From Chloropicon primus (Eukaryota > Chlorophyta > Chloropicophyceae > Chloropicales > Chloropicaceae), in NCBI GenBank assembly GCA_023205875.1, contig CP060761.1:62001-126000 (forward strand): a DNA stretch of 64,000 nucleotides, written 5' to 3'. Under the pieces are notes generated by a model. It was not told the origin of the DNA, did no database searches, and was given only the letters and a program-made list of their open reading frames with translations. The position numbers and the translations under genes were made by a program. The number at the start of each line of letters is the position of its first letter. Position 1 is the stretch's first letter. Shown piece after piece: positions 1 through 8,072 of this stretch.

Positions 1-201
1 TCAAGCTCCATCCCAGCGCGATGCAGAGAAGGGCCAGGAGGATGCAAGCGAGCCCGGCGAGCGGGGAGAAGCAGGAGGCGCAGGCACCGGCCGCGGCGGC
101 GTGATCAAGTAGTTGTACAAAAGTCGAGGAAGCAAACCCAAATGATATTTATATAAAAATACACACAAAACAACATAAAACCACAAAATCCATCACCTGC
201 T
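1..201. other. Left edge; possible 3' end of a plus-strand gene
   Basis: The first ~110 bases are GC-rich and two plus frames stay open from the edge, one closing with TAG at 110-112 and one with TGA at 100-102; either could be the last ~35 codons of a gene converging on the LamG gene. The minus strand of the same stretch is also open and hydrophobic but has no usable ATG. Bases 113-201 are AT-rich and look like the 3' flank of the minus-strand gene that ends at 202. The frame cannot be decided from this fragment. Confidence 0.25.
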
Positions 202-3200
202 CTACAGGCTGACCTGGAAAAAGTCACTCGAGTAGGAGGAGGACCTCCTGCCTCCGTACAAGTACAAGTCCCCGCCGGCAAAGGCGCATCCGGCATGGAC
301 CTCCTCGTTCTCGCCGCCCGACCCGGCGGAAGACTCGCTGATGGTCAAGTCCACCCACTGATTGTAGAGGAAATCGTACCTGAACAGCTTGCCGGTTGAC
401 TCCTTGACGTACCAGGAAGCGTTGTACACACAAGGCGACACGTTCCAGGGACCGAATTCAGGGGGAGACTTTGGCGTGATGTTCGCCCACTCGAGCGAGT
501 TGTAGTCGAAGCGCCACATTTCCGTGCTCAAGCCGCTGTCGGTGTACCCCCCGAAGACGTACATGCCGTCCTCGAAAGTGGCTGCGGCGTGCCCGTACCT
601 CGGGCTGGGCCCCGTGGACTTGACGGTCGCGTAAGCGTTCTCGTCGATGTCGTACACAAACAAATCGCTCAGCAGCTCTCCCCCGCTCTTTCCTCCGAAC
701 ACGTAGATCTTCTTCCCATGCAAAGCCATGGAGTGGTGCTCTCTCGGGGTGGGCCTCAGGGACCCATAAGGCACCTCGGAAGACCACCTCATCTTGTTGA
801 AGTTGAGAGACCAGACCTTGTCCTCGGCGGCGTGCGGGCCTATTGCTCCGTACGACCCCTGGGATCCACTCGCTCCGTACCTCCCAAAGCCGCCGATCAG
901 GTACATCTTCTCACCGTCCATGACATAGCTCCTCGTCCTCCTGGAAGGTGGGTTGGTCCCCCTGGTGGAAACCTCGTAAAAGGACTTGCCATTGAAGATG
1001 ACGTCCTCCTCCGCCCCGCGGGTGAGCTCGATTCCCGGGGTGTACTTGGCCACAATGACGGAGTCCCAGGCCCCCACAGACCCCCCGCCCGTGTAGAGCA
1101 ACACCCTGTCCAAGGGCCTGGAGGGCCTGGACAGGGAGGGCTCGTGGACCCCGTCAATGGCGAAGGAGGCCACCGTTCCGTTGTCCAGAATTTCGAACGA
1201 GTGCCACCCTGGGGACTGCGGCACGGAGGTCGCTCTCCAAGGGTAGCAGCTCGAGTAGTTCGTCTTGGAGACCTGAGAGTTCACCCCTACGATGAACCCC
1301 TGGGAACACATGTTCGTGGACTCGACTTTGGTGCACGGATCGTAGTTTGGACTGAACCAGTTCACCGCCGAGGTGGTGCTGCCCGCCTCAGAGACGTAGA
1401 AATACCCTTTCACGAGGTAGGTCGCCATGGAGCTCAAAGGCTTTTCGATGCCCCCCCCCGCGGTCGCCAGGGAGTTCACCTTCAGACTGTACTTCCCGCT
1501 GAGGGCAACCTCGGTGCTCACCGTGAAAGCGGCTGGATCCTGGTCACTCGGGATGAAGCAGGCCCCGCAAGGCGAGGTCAGCGTGTACCCGTGGTCCGCA
1601 AAGGTCTTGCCTTTTCCCTCGAAGTCGTCGTGGACCACCATCAGGCTCCCCGCCGACGAGAGAGCCGAGGACTTGGCGTGCGTGTTGCCATAATACATGT
1701 AGCACTCCTTCTCCGTGGGCCGCAACCAGATCGTCGTCTTGTCCGAGTCGCAGCCCTGGAGGGGATCCACCCAGAAGGGAACGTTGCTGGACGTGCTCGA
1801 GGACTTGAAGATGAGGTCGCTGCAGTCCGCGTTCATTTTCCCTTGGCCGATCAGGGACTTCGTGTCTACCGTGAAGGACAAGGCGTGGCTCGGAACGGAG
1901 CTGAAGCTGAGCTTGCTCCTGTACCTCCATGTGTTCTCCTCGAGGTCTGGCTCGTAGCGCCAAACGCTCTCCACAAAGTCCTTGCTGGCACCCCAGCCGT
2001 TGACCACGTAAATGTCTTTCTTGTACGACGCCACCATCGAGTTGTAGAGCTCCCCTGGGCCCTGCGTCAGGACTTTCCTCAGGGAGGGAGAGTCGCAGGT
2101 CACGAGCCTCGGGCTGGACGGAACCTTGACAGAATTCACACCGATGTCCACGTGGTAGGCCCCTGGACTCGGGGTCGTTGCCTTGGCAGAGTAGCTCCCG
2201 TCCCCGTTGTCCTTGACGGTCAACCTCGACACCACAATGTCCGAGCCGTGGAGGGTTCCCTCCTTGGAGGGTTTGCTCACCCGCGTCAGGGCGATGTGCA
2301 CGGTGTCGCCCCCCGTGGTCCTGTCGCATCCGTGGACGTCCACAGTAGTCAGCTTGATCTCGAAAGGGACGCCAGAAACGACGTGCGAAGAGATGGAGAC
2401 CTCTGTCTTGCTCGGATCGGTGACGTGGTTGGACACAAAGCTCACGGCGTAAGGACCCCACGGCTGGTTGTCGATCTTCATGTCAAGGTTCAGGAGCCCG
2501 CAAGACGTCGCCTTGTACTGAAGCTCAAAAGCGTTTGTGCCCACGCAGGAATCGGACTGAGCACTCACGGAGACGTGGGGGAGATCCTTCGCGTTGTTCA
2601 CCGGCGCGACCTTGTCGCCCTGAGAAATTTTTGCGAACGCGACGTCCATCAGAGACGGAGGGACCACGTCGTCCGTGAGCACAGAGTTGAACGGGAACCC
2701 GCACTTGTCGACAAGGGTGACCGTGATGGTGGCATTTTCGCCAACGACCGCGGACGACAGTCCACCTCCCTGGAAGGAGGAAGCGCTCAGATCAAGCACG
2801 CCTGCGTTCGTTGGGGCTTCGTCCGTGCTCCAGGCGGCCCCCTTGAGAGTGCCGTGGGCCATGCTGCTCGAGAGGTCGGCTACCACATCACCGACCTTGT
2901 CGTTCATTCTGTAGTACGCCGAAATCGAGTTGCTGAGGGAAGGGCAGTGCATCGTCGAGGCAATCTCAGCCTTCGTCAGGGCCTGGCCAAAGAACCTCAA
3001 CTCGTCCATGAGTCCAACCAGCCCGTTTCCAATAATGAGCTTCTGGGAGTTTCCCCTGGCGTGCCGGTCCTCCTCGTACGCCTGCTCTCCCACAACCTCC
3101 CCGTCGGCATAGAGGACGAGCTTCTTGCCGTCGTAGGAGACCGCCAAGTGGGTCCAGGCGCCCACGATGGGGGCGTACGAAGTCTCGATGTACCTGTACT

Positions 3201-6200
3201 GCTCAGCCCCGACGTACACCCCGGTGCTCAGCAACCCGCCCGAAAGGCTCACCCAGTAACCGCGGCCGGAAACGGGGGACTCCTTGGAGATCAGCTTGGC
3301 CGAGAGCATCGACTGCGTCGGCTTGACAAAAAAGTCGACGGTGTACTTGTCAGACAAATCGATCGCAGGCGAGTCGGCGACTTCCACGTGGCTGCTGCCA
3401 TCGAACTCCAAGCTCGATCCAAAGCTCGCGTCGATGCAAAACGGGCTCGATGTCCCGTCATAGGAGCCAAACTTAGAGTCTTTCCCCGCGTTGTTCTCCG
3501 TCCACCAGCCCACGCTCTTTCCCTGCAGCCCCTGCATCACGTTGGTTCCCACGTGCTCATCGTCCAGCGTCACCGAAAGCAAGCTTCTTCCCGTGACCAA
3601 GGGCGAGTACTCCAAGCTATAGGTTCCATCACCCAGGTCGACCACGTGGCCTTCCTGGGTGTACTTTCCGCTCAAGAGAACCTTGAAGAGGTCTCCTCCC
3701 TTCTTCTTGATGCAACCGAACTCGTCGATGGCCTGGAGGAAGAACTTGGTGTTCGCTCCGGCGACCGCGGCACTCCTGTCGTCGGTGTCCGGCGTCAGGT
3801 CATTGTCGTCGTACACGAAGCTCAGCGAAGCGTTGGCGACACCAGAGTCGACGTACACCTTGATCGGGGTGTTCTTCGCCAACTTCGCGGCGTGGGTCGT
3901 GTACACAGAACCGTCGGTTACAGGTACGGACGAGTCTTCGACTCTCAGGGCGTAAAACCCGCAAAGATCGGCTTGGTAAGACCCGGAGTACGTGCCGTCA
4001 CCGTTGTCCACCGTGTTGCCGTGAAAAAGATTCAAGTGCGTGTCCAGAGGACCCGCAAGGACGACTTGGACGGGGTCCCCGCCCTTCCTCAGGAGGTTTC
4101 CACACGTGTCCTTCGCCTGGAAGGTGAAGGTGGCCACCTCCCCGGCCTTTGCGGAGACCGTGCCACTGCCGCTCACGGGAGAGTGCGGCCAGTAGATCGT
4201 CGAGGCAGGCTTGCCGTGGTCCGAGGAAACCCACAGGGGTTCCGCGGTGCCGCTGAAGGCCAGGACAAGCAAAGGAGCGCTCCCGGACGAGTACTTCACT
4301 CCAGTCCCTTCGTCGAAGGGAAAGTAAGCGTACAAGTTAGCGTGGGACTTGACTGATGGCTTGCACTGGTAGAAGGAGAGCACTTGGGCCTCCGTGAGGT
4401 CGTCGTTCCACATCCTAACCTCTCCCACATAACCCTTGAAGCTCTCTCCAACAATGATGCTCTTAGTGGATGCCTCGATGGGCTGCTTGTCCAGGGACGT
4501 GGGGTCGGTGACAATGGTCAAGAACGTGTGCTTGGTCGAGTAGGGCTCGTTGACGGTCAGAGACCCGCTGAGGAGGGAACTGACCCCAACCCTTTGCGCG
4601 ACGCCGTTGATCGCGATCATCATGGAAGACTGGTCGTAGGTGACGCTCACAAGCTGCCACTTTCCCGTCTCCACCACCGCGTCGGACGTCGCAATCGACC
4701 TGAAGATTCCAGGAGTCGAGTCACTGTCGAGCATCACCCTGAACTCTACCCTACCGTCGACTACCGAGACGGAGAACCCGAGGGCGTCGTCTCCAGTCGC
4801 CCCGGTCTTCTTGGAGGGCTGGTAAAACACCCTGCTGGTCCCCGTCGTGGAGTCTGGCTTGACCCACACCTCCACCGTGACCTCCGAATTCGTGTGCCAG
4901 CTCGTGCTGTCGAACTGGCTCTCCCCCGCGTCATCGGTCAGCGTGAAGTGGTGAGACCCATCGAGGTGAACGGCGTACTGCTGGTTGTCGTACAGCTTGT
5001 TGACCTCCTTGCTCGAGAGAGCCCTCTCCCACAGCCAGACGTCGTCCAGCTTTCCTTGGAGGTGAGACGCAAGCAGAGCTGTGAGGGACTGGCCAGTGCT
5101 TTGGGAGGCGGCGCTCGTGGCCACCTTCTGGCCAGCCAAGTAGAGGGCAACGCTGGAGCTGCTCCGGGTCGCGCAAACAAATTGCCAGGAATCGAAAATG
5201 ATGGGAGATCCGGCAGATTCGGCGTCGACGCCTGTTTCGCCCTTGAACCTGATGATCCCATCCGAACCGACGGTGAGCTCGTTGTAGACCTCCGTGCTCG
5301 CGCCGCCCCTCTCCGTGTACAGGGTGTGGTTCCCCGGCTCGGCATAGAGCCACAGGCAGACGGTTGAGCTCCCCCCGGTTGTGGACCCCATGACTGCAAC
5401 AGGGACCTCTAGCTTCTGCCCATACTTGAATTGGAGAGCCCTCGTCGGCTTGCCGTTGCGGTCGTCCGTGAAGGTGGCCGAGCCCTGGTACGTGTTCGCA
5501 TTCGTGGCGTCATTTTCGCTCCGCCTCTTGTCCACGTTCTTCACGTGGCCATCAAAGTTGTAGTGGGCCTCCAGGTTGGCGTTCAAGTCCTCCACGATGT
5601 TGTAGGCCAAGGTGAAGTCGAACTCCTTGAAGTTCTGCCCCCCGTTGGTGACCTTGACCTTCTTCTTCAACTCGTCTTGAGAAAAGATGAGGTCGTCTTC
5701 CAGCATGGAAGGCAAGGGGACCAAGAGCTTGGCGGAGCTCGAGTACGTGTAACCCACGGACACGCCATCCAAGGTGACTTTCAGGAAGTCAGTCTCGGCG
5801 AAGTTGGTGCCCGTGACCGTCAAAGTCAACCCAGAAGCCGGACCCTGGTAGTCGGTGTACAGGGAGTTTGAGAAAGGGGACACCTTGGCCACGCTGGCCA
5901 CGGTCAATGCGTCGTAAGGCATGTAGTCGACGGTAACGACTTCGAGATGCCCGTACGTCACCCCATTCGAGGTCGTCGTGGAGGACGTGAGGTCCAGGGA
6001 GGCGATGTCGTCCATGTTCAGGTAAAGCTTCGTCCCCGTTGGGGGCTTGGCGAACGGAAGGTCTCTCGTCTGCTCCGCGGACAGCTCTGAGGCGTACACC
6101 CGCACCTCATCCAGCTGGCCGCTGAAGAACTTCTGCTTCTTGTGCTGCCTGTACTCGAACCCTGCCGTGACGACCGCGCTGGAAAGGTCCGGCAAGACGG

Positions 6201-6663
6201 TCGTGACCTCGAGCTCCTTGGCGCCATCCACGTACAGGGTCACCTTCCTGTGGGACGGTTTGGTGCCGGCAGCATCCAGGTAAACGCCCCTGTCCTCCAC
6301 CGAGGTCGTGATCCCGACGTAGTGCCACTTCTTCCTGTCGTACGTCGTGCTCGTCTCCACCTTTCCCTTGGTGTCATCCCTAAAATAAAACCGTCCAGCG
6401 TTCCAACCTATCGTGGCCGAGTTCTCCTTGGTGCCGTCGGCGAAAGACACCAGGGCCTCCTCGTTGGCGTCCCCTTCCCTCTCCGGCCAGACCCACGCCG
6501 TCGTGGAGAACACTCCGGAGGACAACTCGGTCGTCTCGTCGGCCTCCACGACCGAGTTGATCCCGTTCAGCTTCACCACCGTCTCCCCCGCAACCGCCGT
6601 GGTGAGCAGCGCCACCAGGAGCAAGGAAGCCGCCGCAAGAGCCCTCACCCTGAACAAAGTCAT
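202..6663 (-). CDS. Secreted multidomain LamG / filamin-type / DUF2341 / kelch protein
   Basis: About 2,153 residues without an intron. The first in-frame ATG is at 6663; an open GTG two codons upstream is unlikely to be used. Residues 1-26 are a clear signal peptide (basic start, long Leu/Ala core). Then, in order: a LamG/concanavalin-like fold (~28-215, with WHYVGI and YVDG), an IPT/TIG-like domain (~255-360), two more LamG folds (~370-610 and 620-830, WLWERALS and VRMWNDDLTE), two filamin-type Ig repeats (DNGDGTYSGSY, DLGDGTYSLEY), a fourth LamG (~1150-1350), two further filamin-like repeats, a DUF2341-like domain (~1580-1800) and a kelch propeller to the end (YLIGGFG, YVFGGKSG, YVFGGYTD, YLYGGR). 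No membrane segment is seen after the signal, so it is probably secreted to the wall, matrix or a mating surface. Family assignments rest on motif reading; the role is unknown. Confidence 0.85.
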   Translation of the reverse strand: MTLFRVRALAAASLLLVALLTTAVAGETVVKLNGINSVVEADETTELSSGVFSTTAWVWPEREGDANEEALVSFADGTKENSATIGWNAGRFYFRDDTKGKVETSTTYDRKKWHYVGITTSVEDRGVYLDAAGTKPSHRKVTLYVDGAKELEVTTVLPDLSSAVVTAGFEYRQHKKQKFFSGQLDEVRVYASELSAEQTRDLPFAKPPTGTKLYLNMDDIASLDLTSSTTTSNGVTYGHLEVVTVDYMPYDALTVASVAKVSPFSNSLYTDYQGPASGLTLTVTGTNFAETDFLKVTLDGVSVGYTYSSSAKLLVPLPSMLEDDLIFSQDELKKKVKVTNGGQNFKEFDFTLAYNIVEDLNANLEAHYNFDGHVKNVDKRRSENDATNANTYQGSATFTDDRNGKPTRALQFKYGQKLEVPVAVMGSTTGGSSTVCLWLYAEPGNHTLYTERGGASTEVYNELTVGSDGIIRFKGETGVDAESAGSPIIFDSWQFVCATRSSSSVALYLAGQKVATSAASQSTGQSLTALLASHLQGKLDDVWLWERALSSKEVNKLYDNQQYAVHLDGSHHFTLTDDAGESQFDSTSWHTNSEVTVEVWVKPDSTTGTSRVFYQPSKKTGATGDDALGFSVSVVDGRVEFRVMLDSDSTPGIFRSIATSDAVVETGKWQLVSVTYDQSSMMIAINGVAQRVGVSSLLSGSLTVNEPYSTKHTFLTIVTDPTSLDKQPIEASTKSIIVGESFKGYVGEVRMWNDDLTEAQVLSFYQCKPSVKSHANLYAYFPFDEGTGVKYSSGSAPLLVLAFSGTAEPLWVSSDHGKPASTIYWPHSPVSGSGTVSAKAGEVATFTFQAKDTCGNLLRKGGDPVQVVLAGPLDTHLNLFHGNTVDNGDGTYSGSYQADLCGFYALRVEDSSVPVTDGSVYTTHAAKLAKNTPIKVYVDSGVANASLSFVYDDNDLTPDTDDRSAAVAGANTKFFLQAIDEFGCIKKKGGDLFKVLLSGKYTQEGHVVDLGDGTYSLEYSPLVTGRSLLSVTLDDEHVGTNVMQGLQGKSVGWWTENNAGKDSKFGSYDGTSSPFCIDASFGSSLEFDGSSHVEVADSPAIDLSDKYTVDFFVKPTQSMLSAKLISKESPVSGRGYWVSLSGGLLSTGVYVGAEQYRYIETSYAPIVGAWTHLAVSYDGKKLVLYADGEVVGEQAYEEDRHARGNSQKLIIGNGLVGLMDELRFFGQALTKAEIASTMHCPSLSNSISAYYRMNDKVGDVVADLSSSMAHGTLKGAAWSTDEAPTNAGVLDLSASSFQGGGLSSAVVGENATITVTLVDKCGFPFNSVLTDDVVPPSLMDVAFAKISQGDKVAPVNNAKDLPHVSVSAQSDSCVGTNAFELQYKATSCGLLNLDMKIDNQPWGPYAVSFVSNHVTDPSKTEVSISSHVVSGVPFEIKLTTVDVHGCDRTTGGDTVHIALTRVSKPSKEGTLHGSDIVVSRLTVKDNGDGSYSAKATTPSPGAYHVDIGVNSVKVPSSPRLVTCDSPSLRKVLTQGPGELYNSMVASYKKDIYVVNGWGASKDFVESVWRYEPDLEENTWRYRSKLSFSSVPSHALSFTVDTKSLIGQGKMNADCSDLIFKSSSTSSNVPFWVDPLQGCDSDKTTIWLRPTEKECYMYYGNTHAKSSALSSAGSLMVVHDDFEGKGKTFADHGYTLTSPCGACFIPSDQDPAAFTVSTEVALSGKYSLKVNSLATAGGGIEKPLSSMATYLVKGYFYVSEAGSTTSAVNWFSPNYDPCTKVESTNMCSQGFIVGVNSQVSKTNYSSCYPWRATSVPQSPGWHSFEILDNGTVASFAIDGVHEPSLSRPSRPLDRVLLYTGGGSVGAWDSVIVAKYTPGIELTRGAEEDVIFNGKSFYEVSTRGTNPPSRRTRSYVMDGEKMYLIGGFGRYGASGSQGSYGAIGPHAAEDKVWSLNFNKMRWSSEVPYGSLRPTPREHHSMALHGKKIYVFGGKSGGELLSDLFVYDIDENAYATVKSTGPSPRYGHAAATFEDGMYVFGGYTDSGLSTEMWRFDYNSLEWANITPKSPPEFGPWNVSPCVYNASWYVKESTGKLFRYDFLYNQWVDLTISESSAGSGGENEEVHAGCAFAGGDLYLYGGRRSSSYSSDFFQVSL

Positions 6664-7336
6664 TCTCACAAAGTCAATCCGAACGAACCGATCTTCCCTT
6701 CCACTCCCTCTCCCTCTGTCTCTCTCTCTGTGTGTGTGTGTCTCTGTGTGTGTCTCTGTGTGACTCTCTGCCTCAGGTCAAGCAACCCTACACGGGCCTC
6801 CTCATGACCCACCCACTGGAGTGACTGTTATTCCCCAGCCAAAGCAGTGAGGAGGAGGGGAGGAGTGGGGAGGACACCGTTTCTTGCCGTATAATGCAAT
6901 GCCGTGCCGTACCGTGCCTTGCCCAAAGTCGGTCACAAAGTCGGTCCTCTCCCTCACCGCCTCGTGTGTTGCCAACAATACAATACGATTCAAACCTTTC
7001 CTTGGGATGCATGCCCCGCGGTCAAATCGGATCCCGAGATCCGAAACAAAAGGTTTAGGGTTTAGGGTTAGGTTTTAGGTTTTTAGGTGAGCGCGCCCTC
7101 GAGCGCGACGAGCAGCGGCGACGAGCAGCGGCGAGGGAGGGAGGACACGGGGTAAGTTAGAGACGGAGATGGAGGACGAGATCGTGAAGAGAGGAGGAAG
7201 AGAGGCAAAATATTCGAAGCGTGTCGTAGAGATCTTTCGTTTGAGCCGTCGATTGGAAACAATGACGACGGATGGAGGACTGAAAGGGAACACCTTTTGC
7301 AGTTGTTGATTTGTTATCGATATCGATATCGATGCG
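6664..7336. promoter_or_regulatory. Divergent promoter region, LamG gene (-) and MED8-like gene (+)
   Basis: The 673-bp gap between two divergent start codons should hold both promoters and 5' leaders. Visible content: a CT/GT-rich simple tract at ~6707-6770 next to the LamG start, a GC-rich middle, TTTAGGG-type boxes at 7051-7087, and a palindromic ATCGAT run at ~7314-7333 just before the MED8-like ATG. No further reading frame with coding character was found. Confidence 0.5.
7051..7087 (+). promoter_or_regulatory. Telo-box-like TTTAGGG cluster upstream of the MED8-like gene
   Basis: Three consecutive units reading TTTAGGG, TTTAGGG and TTAGG, followed by two degenerate TTTTAGG units, about 250 bp before the ATG at 7337. 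In land plants TTTAGGG/AAACCCTA boxes sit in promoters of housekeeping and translation genes and are bound by Myb telobox proteins; function here is inferred. An interstitial telomere remnant is the alternative. Confidence 0.5.
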
Positions 7337-8002
7337 ATGGAGGGGGAGGCGAGGCAGAGGGAGGGGTACGCGGCGAGGGTGCAGGACTTTGCGTTCGGGG
7401 GGGAGCCAGGGAAGTTGAACTTGGGGTCGATACTCAGGAAAGCGAACGAGATGTACGCAAACTTGGTGCGGTTGGAGCAGGAGCTCCGTTTTGGTTTTGA
7501 TGCGAGTCACGGCAGCAACAGCAGCAACACGAACAAGGCGAAGAAGTGGAACCACTTGATCGATCTGTTCAGCATGATTCACAGGCAGTACGCCGCCCTC
7601 GTGACGCAGATGAGGGACAACCTGGGGTACTGGGCCATTTACCCGAGGAGAGTGGACCAGGCTCTCGCCATGAAGCTGCAAGGTGGGATGATATCCCCCA
7701 AGCTGCTGGTGGAGCAGGAGCAAGAGAACGAGGCGGTGGTGAGGGAGAGCGACTTCCGGGACGCCGGGCTGATCGAGGAAACGGTGCGGCACATCGGAGA
7801 GATCGTGGACCGGATCACGAACCACAGAGCAACCGTTCAGGGCTCGGGCGTCCTGGACCCGAGGTCCCCCGAGCTCTCGGGCCTCTGGGCGGAGATGAAG
7901 AAGGACAGGAAGGCGAGGGCGGCGCGCCCGGGGGCAGGGCGAGCCGGGTCCACGAGGCAGCTGAAGGACATGCTCGAGTTCATGCGAACGGGAAACCTGT
8001 AA
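7337..8002 (+). CDS. MED8: Mediator complex subunit 8 (MED8)-like protein
   Basis: 221 residues, single exon. The central part follows the MED8 pattern: a helix with KANEMYANL, a conserved tryptophan in KKWNHLIDLF, then SMIHRQYAALV, a YPRRVD turn and the ISPKLLVEQE segment matching the plant MED8 signature (LSSKLLPEME). MED8 belongs to the Mediator head and contacts MED18/MED20 and RNA polymerase II in the nucleus. The C-terminal 40 residues are basic and less conserved. The ATG at 7337 is preceded at 7332 by an out-of-frame ATG that opens a 28-codon frame overlapping the gene. Similarity is moderate and read by eye. Confidence 0.6.
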   Translation: MEGEARQREGYAARVQDFAFGGEPGKLNLGSILRKANEMYANLVRLEQELRFGFDASHGSNSSNTNKAKKWNHLIDLFSMIHRQYAALVTQMRDNLGYWAIYPRRVDQALAMKLQGGMISPKLLVEQEQENEAVVRESDFRDAGLIEETVRHIGEIVDRITNHRATVQGSGVLDPRSPELSGLWAEMKKDRKARAARPGAGRAGSTRQLKDMLEFMRTGNL

Positions 8003-8072
8003 AGGAACCGACTTGATATAATGTACAATGTAAAATAACAAAATAACCCACTTGACACAGAGAGGAGCCGCC

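Noticed and set aside
589-4356. Long plus-strand open frame opposite the LamG gene
   Set aside because: It is the mirror of a GC-rich gene with G/C-ending codons; composition is Arg/Pro/Val/His-heavy and has no domain, whereas the minus frame has a signal peptide and clear domains.
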